Origin: Rhodospirillales bacterium
Lineage (GTDB): Bacteria; Pseudomonadota; Alphaproteobacteria; Rhodospirillales; UBA2165
DNA length: 40,171 bases
Direction: 5' to 3'
NCBI GenBank assembly: GCA_028345065.1
Contig: JAOMCN010000019.1
Coordinates: 1 to 40,171 of the forward strand
Numbering within the stretch: the first letter of the stretch is position 1; every line of letters starts with the position of its first letter. Both the position numbers and the translations under genes were made by a program. Below the pieces are notes generated by a model. It did no database searches. It was not told the DNA's origin and saw only the letters and a list, made by a program, of their open reading frames with translations. Shown in pieces: positions 25,516 to 32,938 of the stretch.

Positions 25516-25767
25516 ATGGGTACTGTTAACTCAGTCGTGGATATAATAAATGGTATTACGCGAATTGCCATGGCACTTGTGCCGCTGGGAATTGTACTCG
25601 GTGTGTTATTTGGGGCCAATGCAGACTTGTTTAATAATGTGATTATTAATCTTATTAACATAATTAAACTGTTTTCTAAGGAAAGTCTGATTGGACTAAT
25701 TGCGCTGGGAATTGTGATTTGGTTATTTGGAATATCCGGTAGTGCTTCCAAATCTGGGTCAGCCTAA
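25516..25767 (+). CDS. Small two-helix membrane protein built from an internal duplication
   Basis: 83 residues, unrecognised. Two hydrophobic helices (about 15-33 and 57-73) are joined by a short loop rich in Asn and Leu, with a Ser/Lys-rich tail (SASKSGSA). The halves repeat each other at about 40-residue spacing: LGIV occurs at 24-27 and 64-67, each followed by a LFG; DII (9-11) matches NII (48-50). The duplication is still visible in the DNA. A strong ribosome site and an efficient-looking terminator (25804-25832) suggest an independent, well-expressed unit. Size and topology recall pilin-like, holin-like or circular-bacteriocin-like peptides, but no motif supports any of these, so no function is proposed. 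Confidence 0.7.
   Translation: MGTVNSVVDIINGITRIAMALVPLGIVLGVLFGANADLFNNVIINLINIIKLFSKESLIGLIALGIVIWLFGISGSASKSGSA
25583..25730 (+). repeat. Direct repeats inside the small membrane-protein gene
   Basis: CGCTGGGAATTGT occurs at 25583-25595 and again at 25703-25715, exactly 120 bases (40 codons) apart. Each copy is followed by GTTATTTGG (25605-25613 and 25722-25730), offset by 117 bases, i.e. one codon was lost in the second copy. This is the trace of an in-frame tandem duplication. Confidence 0.8.
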
Positions 25768-26070
25768 TCTAGGCCCCTAAGGCCAAAAATTCGATGCTTC
25801 TTGCAGTCGCGCCCGAACTTAGGGCGCGACTGTTTCTATGCCCTTAGCCCTATAAATTATAAGACTTCAACTATATATTTTTCATATTATTTAGTGTCAC
25901 TTTTAGAAGTGCGTAAAACTCACCAAGGGTATACCTCTAACACTATAGTCCAGCTGAATGATAATTTTGGATCAATTTCTTGATCTGTGCGTTTAGATGA
26001 GCTTTCCAGATTATTTTTTGCAAGTATAATCCGTCCCATTATTTATATGTGTAAATAGTTAGGCATACTA
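25768..26070. other. 303-base intergenic stretch
   Basis: Apart from the terminator at 25804-25832, this stretch is AT-rich and shows no gene, tRNA, repeat or recognisable operator. A 60-codon open frame at 25801-25983 overlaps the terminator stem, has no ribosome site and is not considered real. The promoter for the MBL-fold gene should lie towards the right end, but no convincing hexamers were found. Confidence 0.6.
25804..25832 (+). terminator. Rho-independent terminator after the small membrane-protein gene
   Basis: A perfect 11-bp stem (CAGTCGCGCCC / GGGCGCGACTG) with a 7-base loop, followed by TTTCTATG. It is the best intrinsic-terminator-like hairpin in the window and lies 36 bases after the stop at 25767. 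The T-run is short, so efficiency is uncertain. Confidence 0.8.
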
Positions 26071-26973
26071 ATGGTTAAAACCTCACAGTTTAATACAGAA
26101 TTTAAATGTGAATATGGTGTTATTGAGCGTTTAACACCTATGGTACGGCGAGTCGTAGCGCCAAATCCAGGACCTTTTACATTTAAGGGGACGGGCACTT
26201 ACATTATTGGACATGGAAACGTCGCAGTAATTGATCCTGGTCCTGAATTATCGGATCACGTTGAGGCATTGTTATTAGGTCTCGACGGTGAACAAATAAC
26301 ACATCAATTAATAACCCATACCCATTTGGATCATTCACCAGCAGCTAAACTTCTAAAAGAACAAACCGGTGCGCCGACATACGGTTTCGGGCCTCACGGT
26401 TCCGGACGTTTTGAGAGGGGTGCTAAAGTAGAGGAGGGTGGTGACCAACAATTTGTTCCCGACGTAAAGGTCCGTCACGGTGATCTGATCGAGGGTTTGA
26501 ATTGGTCATTTGAATGTCTACACACACCCGGTCATACATCCAATCATATTTGCTATGCCTTACGAGAAGAAGCTGCTCTATTTCCGGGAGACCACGTTAT
26601 GGGTTGGTCCACAACGGTAATTTCCCCTCCAGATGGCGATATGAGGTCATATATTGACAGCCTTCGGCTTTTAACATCACGTAATGAAAAAATTTACTAC
26701 CCGACCCACGGGGCACCCATTGAAAATCCCCGTTCCTTTGTTCGTGGTCTACTCACCCATCGAAAGATGCGAGAGAGCCAGATAATGACCTTACTGGAAA
26801 AAGGTGATACCACCATCTCGAAAATGGTCCAAGATATGTACAAGGGGCTGGACCCTCGTTTGATAACGGCTGCGCAACGCTCTGTCTTTGCCCATGTCAT
26901 CGATCTTTCGGAGAGAGATATGATACACTGTAAGGGCGAGCTAGCTATCAACAATACCTATTCTATAAACTAA
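26071..26973 (+). CDS. MBL-fold metallo-hydrolase (LACTB2-like)
   Basis: 300 residues. The metallo-beta-lactamase-fold metal motif THTHLDHSP (H83, H85, D87, H88) is intact, as are HTPGHTSNHI and the FPGDHVMGWSTTVISPPDGD segment typical of LACTB2 / hydroxyacylglutathione-hydrolase-like proteins. A C-terminal helical, winged-helix-like part (LLTHRKMRESQIMTLLEKGD...TAAQRSVFAHVIDLSERDMI) matches the LACTB2-type architecture. It probably hydrolyses a thioester, ester or nucleic-acid substrate in the cytoplasm; the substrate cannot be told from sequence. Transcribed alone or leading the next genes after a 169-base gap. Confidence 0.85.
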   Translation: MVKTSQFNTEFKCEYGVIERLTPMVRRVVAPNPGPFTFKGTGTYIIGHGNVAVIDPGPELSDHVEALLLGLDGEQITHQLITHTHLDHSPAAKLLKEQTGAPTYGFGPHGSGRFERGAKVEEGGDQQFVPDVKVRHGDLIEGLNWSFECLHTPGHTSNHICYALREEAALFPGDHVMGWSTTVISPPDGDMRSYIDSLRLLTSRNEKIYYPTHGAPIENPRSFVRGLLTHRKMRESQIMTLLEKGDTTISKMVQDMYKGLDPRLITAAQRSVFAHVIDLSERDMIHCKGELAINNTYSIN

Positions 26974-27142
26974 TACCCTTCGTGTCCAAAATTTTACTAC
27001 CGTAGCTGTTTTATTAATTACCAGCCACGTTTAGCGTATAAGAGTTATTATTTGGAAACCAAAGGGATCGTGTATTTGAAGTGGGTCATGAAGGAAGAAT
27101 GATTGATATATCGACATAATTCTGTTTGGAGGCAAGGTAAAG

Positions 27143-28042
27143 GTGACCGTGACAATTAATATCGTGCTGGGTAATTTGAAACCCCAGCTATGGGCAACAA
27201 ATGCTGACTCGGTCTCTTTTGTAAAGGGCGCCTTAGAAGCGAATGGAGTTTCTGTAAAGATCGGTTTGGATAATCTCGATCCGGACGCTATTAACTTATT
27301 TTTTGATCGGTTTTATGTCGAGCCCAATTTACCTGTTAAACTCAAAGCGGCTGGGATCAAATATGGTATTGTATGTACTGAAGCCATTTCACCTCAAGGG
27401 ATTTGGAACTATGGGGCTGAAGGGGATGAACCATATACATTCGCCGCCTTCGAGTTGGCTGCAAAAAATGCTGAATTTGTTTGGTGTCAATTGGCGGAAT
27501 CCGTGGAAGTGTGCCGTGAAATTAATCCTAATTCGGCGCATCTCAAATACGGCTATCTTAGCACAATGGAAAGTTTTACCCGCTTACCTGAAGTTGACAG
27601 GGATATTGATCTATTGATGTCCGGTATGCCGTCCAAGCGTCGGGAAAAGGTTGTTGCGGCGCTCTGTGATGCGGGGCATCGCACAGTTTACCCCGGGCAA
27701 CCTGTTCCAGTTTATGTTAGAGACGCCTTAATGGCACGAACCAGTTTGAACCTTTCTTTACAAAAAACAAATAAACACCAAACCGTATCTGTAACCAGAA
27801 TCTGTCATTCGGTGGTCAATCGAGTCCCATTGCTGCTTGAAATTTCTACCTCTGAGAATGAGTTTGCACGTTTTTGTCTTACCACAACCGGAGAAGATAT
27901 TCTTCATGATGTTAGGGCTTTTATCGATGACACAGACCTCGATGTGTGGGCGGAGGACAGGTATCAGCAATTAGCGGACGAGTTACCAATGGGAACCCTC
28001 ATGGCTGACCTACTTGCCCAAACCATATATTCACGTCAATGA
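27143..28042 (+). CDS. GT-B / CgeB-like glycosyltransferase-like protein
   Basis: 299 residues with a GTG start (GTG 27143), supported by GGAGG at 27128-27132. The N-terminal half (NIVLGNLKPQLWATNADSVSF, then INLFFDRFYVEPNLP) is not a standard catalytic motif. The C-terminal half resembles the end of CgeB-like transferases: DLLMSGMPSKRREKVVAAL, VYVRDALMARTSLNLSLQK, then SVTRICHSVVNRVPLLLE. That places it near the family of the truncated gene at 1-994, although it is shorter and the call is only a fold-level guess. No signal or membrane segment. It is followed after 9 bases by the thioesterase gene, implying co-transcription. Confidence 0.55.
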   Translation: MTVTINIVLGNLKPQLWATNADSVSFVKGALEANGVSVKIGLDNLDPDAINLFFDRFYVEPNLPVKLKAAGIKYGIVCTEAISPQGIWNYGAEGDEPYTFAAFELAAKNAEFVWCQLAESVEVCREINPNSAHLKYGYLSTMESFTRLPEVDRDIDLLMSGMPSKRREKVVAALCDAGHRTVYPGQPVPVYVRDALMARTSLNLSLQKTNKHQTVSVTRICHSVVNRVPLLLEISTSENEFARFCLTTTGEDILHDVRAFIDDTDLDVWAEDRYQQLADELPMGTLMADLLAQTIYSRQ

Positions 28043-28051
28043 GCGATACGG

Positions 28052-28492
28052 ATGGTAGAAGATAAACATATCGACCTTGCAAAACCAAAAATTTATCCCA
28101 GTTGGACTAATAGCACTATCCGCTATAGCGACCTAGATCCTAACGGACACGTCAATAACGGTGCCATTAACGCTTTCTTTGAAGACGGCAGAGTTTGCTT
28201 TCGAAACGAACATATGCTTCAGCTTGGTGATGATATTCTGGCTGGATTTGTATTAGTCAAATTCTCCGTTGATTATCTAGTACCACTTTTTTTTCCAGGA
28301 AGTGTTGATATCGGTACGGTTGTTACTCGTGTGGGAAGGTCCTCATATAAACTTGGCCAAGGGATATTTGACGGTGAAAAATGTGTAGCAACGGCTGAAG
28401 TGGTTACAGTTTCTATCGATTCAAATACAAAAAAATCACAAGAATTAACGCATGATTTAAGGGCTATCTTGGAACGAGCGATGAAAGTGTAG
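28052..28492 (+). CDS. Hotdog-fold acyl-CoA thioesterase (4HBT/YbgC-like)
   Basis: 146 residues. The signature RYSDLDPNGHVNNGAINAFFEDGR (around 24-48, with D27 as likely catalytic residue and the GHVNN motif at 32-36) is typical of the 4-hydroxybenzoyl-CoA-thioesterase / YbgC group. FSVDYLVPLFFPGSVDIGTVV follows as the second strand pair. It hydrolyses an acyl- or aroyl-CoA. The chain preference is unknown, though aromatic-CoA enzymes lie further right on the opposite strand. Translated 9 bases after the glycosyltransferase-like gene. Confidence 0.85.
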   Translation: MVEDKHIDLAKPKIYPSWTNSTIRYSDLDPNGHVNNGAINAFFEDGRVCFRNEHMLQLGDDILAGFVLVKFSVDYLVPLFFPGSVDIGTVVTRVGRSSYKLGQGIFDGEKCVATAEVVTVSIDSNTKKSQELTHDLRAILERAMKV

Positions 28493-28607
28493 TAAATGTG
28501 TGAGTTTACAACTACCAATTTCTGTCAGAGGCTTGACCCAAGACAACTAATCAGTTCGTTTATTTAAAAGTTAACCCTGTTTAATTAACATCACTAAGAG
28601 CATTGTA

Positions 28608-29696
28608 ATGCCACCACCCGATCCAAGAAATGGTGTTCTCTATCATGACGCCGAAAATGCCACCCCCGGCTATACGCTTTTCACGCCTTTAGGACTTTAT
28701 CAAACCTACTTGATTGATATGAAGGGCGAGGTTGTTCATTCATGGGATTTGCCTAATGACGTTGGGAATTACGCATACTTATTGGAGAATGGGAACTTAT
28801 TAGCCGCTATTCGTACTGAAGAGGGGCCGCAGGGGCTTCCTGCTAAAGGCGGTCGTTTGTTAGAAATGGATTGGAACGGCAATATCGTTTGGGAATTCAC
28901 AGATCACGCTCAACATCATGACTTCCGTCGTCGTCCTGACGGAAATACCGTATATGTTGGCTGGGAGCTACTTGATAAAGAGACCCAATCTAAAGTGCCC
29001 GGTGGTATTGAGGGCCAAGAGCATCCTGATGGCATTTATGGCGACTATATCCGTGAGATTGATAAGGAGGGCAACACGGTTTGGGAGTGGCATGCGACAA
29101 CAGATATGGATATGAGTAGGTTTCCACTTAGTCCTACTGTCGGGCGAATGGAATATGCCCATGCTAATACCATTTTTCCTTGTGAAAACGGAGACTTCAT
29201 TATCAACTGGCGATATAATAACACGATGCTACGGGTGGATCGTGATACGAAGAAAGTAAGCTGGTTCCTGAACGAACCGACATATGGTCAACACCATGAC
29301 GTCCAGCAATTGAAAAATGGTAATATTCTTTTCTTTGCAAATGGAGTCGATGTTAATATCCATGGACCAGAAACAGGCTCGGCTGTGGTTGAAGTTGATC
29401 CCGCAACTAACGAAGAGGTGTGGCGCTATGAGGGCAGCCCCCGACGCTCCTTCATGAGCTGGTTTATCAGCGGTTGCCAACGCCTATCTTCGGGAAATAC
29501 GCTAATTTGTGAAGGCCTTTGGGGGCGTCTATTTGAAGTAACTCCTAACGGGGAAATAGTCTGGGATTATACCTCTCCCTATATTGTTGACTACAATCAC
29601 CCGGCTTACAAGGATAGTAACGTCATATTCCGGTGCTATCGATATTCGCCAACTTCTTCTGAAATTAGCGGTAGATTACCAACTGAACTCTTTTAA
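28608..29696 (+). CDS. Arylsulfotransferase (ASST)-like beta-propeller protein
   Basis: 362 residues of the ASST family (PF05935/PF14269-like). It shows repeated propeller blades with W/D-rich turns: YLIDMKGEVVHSWDLP, LLEMDWNGNIVWEFTDHAQHHD, IREIDKEGNTVWEWHA, and VEVDPATNEEVWRYEGSPR. The HHD (in HAQHHD and GQHHDVQQ) and RWN-like segments surround the active site in characterised arylsulfate sulfotransferases. There is no signal peptide, whereas the enterobacterial enzyme is periplasmic, so sulfate transfer between phenols is not assured. Stand-alone gene, converging on the C26 hydrolase gene. Confidence 0.8.
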   Translation: MPPPDPRNGVLYHDAENATPGYTLFTPLGLYQTYLIDMKGEVVHSWDLPNDVGNYAYLLENGNLLAAIRTEEGPQGLPAKGGRLLEMDWNGNIVWEFTDHAQHHDFRRRPDGNTVYVGWELLDKETQSKVPGGIEGQEHPDGIYGDYIREIDKEGNTVWEWHATTDMDMSRFPLSPTVGRMEYAHANTIFPCENGDFIINWRYNNTMLRVDRDTKKVSWFLNEPTYGQHHDVQQLKNGNILFFANGVDVNIHGPETGSAVVEVDPATNEEVWRYEGSPRRSFMSWFISGCQRLSSGNTLICEGLWGRLFEVTPNGEIVWDYTSPYIVDYNHPAYKDSNVIFRCYRYSPTSSEISGRLPTELF

Positions 29697-29763
29697 ACTT
29701 TGTTAAACCGGCCTAGCAGCGTGCCGACTGGTGGCAAGGTCAGAATTTCTTGCGATGAGGGTT

Positions 29764-30546
29764 TTAGGATTTGTGGTTAAAGTATTCTTGGGCGGCTTTT
29801 CCAAACTCTTCGTATAGCTTACGTGACAGAAAATGGTCTGTTTCCTCCGGTTTCCATTCAGTATGCCATTGAACTCCAACCGTAAAGGTTGGGTCATTTT
29901 TAAGACGAATACCCTCAATAACGTTATCTTCAACGGTGGTCGCCTCAACATTATAGGCGTCGGCAATCCGGTCAATGGCCTGGCCATGCAAAGAGTTAAC
30001 CTTGACTTCATCTGCTTGGGCTAGTTGTTGAAATAGGCCGCCAGGCGTAAGGGCTACTAAATGGCGAAGCTGGAATACCTCTTCTTGAGTTACATTATCT
30101 CCGCGGGGCATACGGTGATCATTCTTCCCTTCAACCTCATTCACGCGGTAATAGAGAGTTCCACCCATCGCTATGTTCATTTCCTGAATTCCGCGGCAAA
30201 CTCCTAACAGTGGCATTTTACGTTCAATACATCCCCGAATAAGAGGTAAAACGGTATTGTCACGGTCGGTGTCCGTAATTTCATCCGACGGGAAAGGAGG
30301 TGCACCGTAGTGGTGAGGCTCTACATTGGCACGTCCACCCGATAAAAAAAATCCATCAAAATTATCGAGCAAACTGCTGGTATCGGAAGTGTCTGCACGC
30401 GCCGGTATAATCAAGGGAATACAATTGGCAAATGTTACCAGGGCATCGATAATTCTTTTGCCCGACGTGTGAGCCGGGATTTGGTTCTCACCCACCTCAA
30501 GAATACTTGCCGGGATACCAATAATTGGTTTTCTATAAGAAGCCAT
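29764..30546 (-). CDS. Gamma-glutamyl-gamma-aminobutyrate hydrolase family protein (peptidase C26, PuuD-like)
   Basis: 260 residues with class-I glutamine-amidotransferase fold. The nucleophile is C117 in PLLGVCRGIQEMN, and the catalytic pair is H228/E230 in VGVQWHTEW. The oxyanion strand region is FFLSGGRANVEP. Family members hydrolyse gamma-glutamyl amides such as gamma-glutamyl-GABA in putrescine breakdown, but no other puu genes are here, so the physiological substrate is open. Start is ATG 30546. It lies 107 bases downstream of the gcdH stop and may be transcribed with it. Confidence 0.9.
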   Translation of the reverse strand: MASYRKPIIGIPASILEVGENQIPAHTSGKRIIDALVTFANCIPLIIPARADTSDTSSLLDNFDGFFLSGGRANVEPHHYGAPPFPSDEITDTDRDNTVLPLIRGCIERKMPLLGVCRGIQEMNIAMGGTLYYRVNEVEGKNDHRMPRGDNVTQEEVFQLRHLVALTPGGLFQQLAQADEVKVNSLHGQAIDRIADAYNVEATTVEDNVIEGIRLKNDPTFTVGVQWHTEWKPEETDHFLSRKLYEEFGKAAQEYFNHKS

Positions 30547-30653
30547 TATTTAATAACTCGATACCAAAGACCCGAAGTTACATGTCGATACAGGTTCACT
30601 CAATGAGTGGCAAACTAGTTCCAGAGTTGGTGATCAATTTTGTCAATAAAAGA

Positions 30654-31835
30654 CTATGCCGTAAAAGCTTGAATCCCAGTCTGCGCACGCCCAAGTATAA
30701 GTGCGTGAATATCGTGCGTGCCCTCGTAGGTGTTTACGGTCTCAAGGTTTAAAAGGTGACGAATTACGTGGTATTCGTCGTTGATACCATTGCCACCGTG
30801 CATGTCCCGCGACATACGTGCGATATCAAGCGCCTTACCCGCGTTATTGCGTTTGAGCATCGAGACGTTTTCCGTAGGACAGCGTCCTTCATCCATTAAG
30901 CGACCCATACGTAATGCACCCTGGAGAGCGAGGCTGATTTCTGTTTGCATGTCCGCAAGTTTTTTTTGGATTAGTTGGTTAGCTGCCAAAGGGCGACCAA
31001 ATTGTGTGCGGTCTAAAGTATATTGTCGTGCAGCATGCCAGCAGAACTCAGCAGCGCCAATTACACCCCAGCATATCCCGTATCGGGCCTTGTTCAGGCA
31101 TCCGAAAGGGCCCTTTAACCCCAAAATTTCCGGAAATATATTTTCTTCGGGTATGGCCACTTCATCCATAACAACTTGACCGGTTACTGAAGTGCGGAGA
31201 GAAAATTTACCTTCAATTTTGGGTGCGCTAAGACCTTTCAAGTTTTTGTCTAGAATAAAGCCTCGAACTACACCGTCTAATTTTGCCCATATTACAAAAA
31301 TGTCCGCGACCGGGGAGTTAGATATCCATGTTTTGCTACCCGATAAAGTATAACCATCGGCAGTTCTTTCAGCTCGGGTTTTCATGCTGCCGGGGTCGGA
31401 GCCATGGTCAGGTTCCGTTAAACCAAAGCAACCTATAATCTCCCCACTTGCCAGTTTAGGAAGGTATTTCTTTTTCTGCTCTTCCGTTCCATAGGTAAAA
31501 ATAGGGTGCATTACTAAAGAAGCCTGCACGCTTAACATAGAGCGGTAGCCCGAGTCGACCCGTTCAATTTCCCTAGCTACAAGTCCGTAACAAACATTAC
31601 TTAATTCTGCCCCGCCATATTCCTCTGGAATTGTAGTACCATAAAAACCAAGCTCACCCATTTCATAGAAAATATCCCTATCAAAAGACTCGTTACGGTG
31701 CATTTCCAAGACCCGCGGCATCAATTTATTCTGGGCGTAGTCTCGGGCCGAGTCTCGGACAAGTCTTTCTTCTTCATTTAATTGGTCATCAAAAAAGAAT
31801 GGGTCATCCCATTTAAATTCCGATTTATCAGTCAT
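30654..31835 (-). CDS. gcdH: Glutaryl-CoA dehydrogenase
   Basis: 393 residues, normal length. The FAD enzyme oxidises and decarboxylates glutaryl-CoA to crotonyl-CoA, passing electrons to ETF. It is closer to GCDH than to other acyl-CoA dehydrogenases: catalytic Glu371 in [16 protein letters not shown], the GCDH-specific Arg98 in [11 protein letters not shown], then [48 protein letters not shown] and [17 protein letters not shown]. Glutaryl-CoA comes from lysine/tryptophan breakdown and from ring-reduced aromatic acids, which fits the reductase operon beside it. A 106-base gap (TTGATA at 31916-31911 as a possible -35) separates it from hcrB, so it may have its own promoter. Confidence 0.95.
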   Translation of the reverse strand: MTDKSEFKWDDPFFFDDQLNEEERLVRDSARDYAQNKLMPRVLEMHRNESFDRDIFYEMGELGFYGTTIPEEYGGAELSNVCYGLVAREIERVDSGYRSMLSVQASLVMHPIFTYGTEEQKKKYLPKLASGEIIGCFGLTEPDHGSDPGSMKTRAERTADGYTLSGSKTWISNSPVADIFVIWAKLDGVVRGFILDKNLKGLSAPKIEGKFSLRTSVTGQVVMDEVAIPEENIFPEILGLKGPFGCLNKARYGICWGVIGAAEFCWHAARQYTLDRTQFGRPLAANQLIQKKLADMQTEISLALQGALRMGRLMDEGRCPTENVSMLKRNNAGKALDIARMSRDMHGGNGINDEYHVIRHLLNLETVNTYEGTHDIHALILGRAQTGIQAFTA

Positions 31836-31941
31836 ATCCTATTCTTTCGTCCTCTAAATTAATTTCATTCCAGAGTTAATAACAAATTATTTGACTGTAT
31901 TTGAAGTGATTATCAAAACTCTGTTGTGAGTTGTTTTTTAT

Positions 31942-32919
31942 TTAAGCCGAAAGTTCTGCGGCTAAGCGCCGGGCTATGGCTCCAACGACCCGGCGCCTGT
32001 ACCAGGGTGCGACAGTCGTGGTCCGCATAGGCTTTGACTGCTTGCGGACGGTATCCCTGATAAAATCGAGTTCATCTTCACTGAGTTTGCCGTCGATCAG
32101 GTTCTGCAGGTCCGATATAACCTTTGGATACGGATTCACAGCCGTTAGCGCAATTGCAATGTCTTCTACAGCATTACTTTTGCCTTTGCGCAATCTTATG
32201 GCGACACCGGCTAATGGAAAATCTATAGAGCCTCGAATGCGTGCCTTTTCATAACGGGATGGATCGCCAGCTAGAGTCGCCGGAAGATGTACACGCTCAA
32301 CAAGTTCTCCGGGTTCTAATGTCAGATGTGCCATGCCGTCGTCCCTGTAGAGTTCCAACAAAGGAATACGTCGGGAGCCTGATGGCCCAACGACGTTTAT
32401 TTCCGCTTCGTAGACAAGCATTGATGGTGCTAGGTCCCCCGAAAAAGCGGCAAAACAACGTTTACCGCTGGGTGCAACATGACATGTATCACCGCGCTCC
32501 TTTAGGCAGTAGTCATTACTTTGCCGCCACCATTCGCTTTGATTATAGAACAAGCACCGGGTATCTAAGCACAGGTTACCACCAACAGTCCCATATTGTT
32601 GGTGAGTGGGCCCGGCTACAGATCCAGCTGCCTCCGCAATACAAGGGTAATTTTGCCGAATAAATTTATTTTCCTGAACATTTCGTAAGGTCACATTTGC
32701 GCCAATCTCTAATCCGCCGTCAACCTCAGTTATATCATTCATATTAGAAATTGACGTCAGATCGACCAGACACTGCGGTTGTTCAATGCCCCTTCGAACA
32801 TTGACAATCATATCTGTACCGCCCGCGACAAAGCGGACTTCTGCATGCTCGGTCTTTATTTTAATCGCATCGTCTACATTGTCCGGACGATACAACTTAA
32901 AATTCGGCATAAATTCCAT
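31942..32919 (-). CDS. hcrB: 4-Hydroxybenzoyl-CoA reductase-type beta subunit (FAD, [4Fe-4S])
   Basis: 325 residues of the xanthine-dehydrogenase FAD subunit family. FAD-binding segments are FVAGGTDMIVNVRRG and QYGTVGGNLCLDTR. Decisively, it carries the inserted cysteine loop found in 4-hydroxybenzoyl-CoA reductase: C122, C138, C146 and C155, which are the same positions I recall for the [4Fe-4S] ligands of Thauera aromatica HcrB. Other xanthine-dehydrogenase-family beta subunits lack this loop. The cluster lets electrons flow from ferredoxin to FAD and on to the molybdenum subunit, against the usual direction. GGAGCAT ribosome site upstream; 19 bases after hcrA. The symbol reflects family; the actual substrate is untested. 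Confidence 0.88.
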   Translation of the reverse strand: MEFMPNFKLYRPDNVDDAIKIKTEHAEVRFVAGGTDMIVNVRRGIEQPQCLVDLTSISNMNDITEVDGGLEIGANVTLRNVQENKFIRQNYPCIAEAAGSVAGPTHQQYGTVGGNLCLDTRCLFYNQSEWWRQSNDYCLKERGDTCHVAPSGKRCFAAFSGDLAPSMLVYEAEINVVGPSGSRRIPLLELYRDDGMAHLTLEPGELVERVHLPATLAGDPSRYEKARIRGSIDFPLAGVAIRLRKGKSNAVEDIAIALTAVNPYPKVISDLQNLIDGKLSEDELDFIRDTVRKQSKPMRTTTVAPWYRRRVVGAIARRLAAELSA

Positions 32920-32938
32920 AAATTATATGCTCCAAAAA

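Noticed and set aside
25801-25983. 60-codon open frame after the small membrane protein
   Set aside because: It begins in the terminator stem at 25804-25832, with no ribosome site or plausible protein features.
31836-31941. AACTC/GAGTT hairpin between hcrB and gcdH as terminator
   Set aside because: A 5-bp AT-rich stem that is equally weak on both strands; too little evidence.
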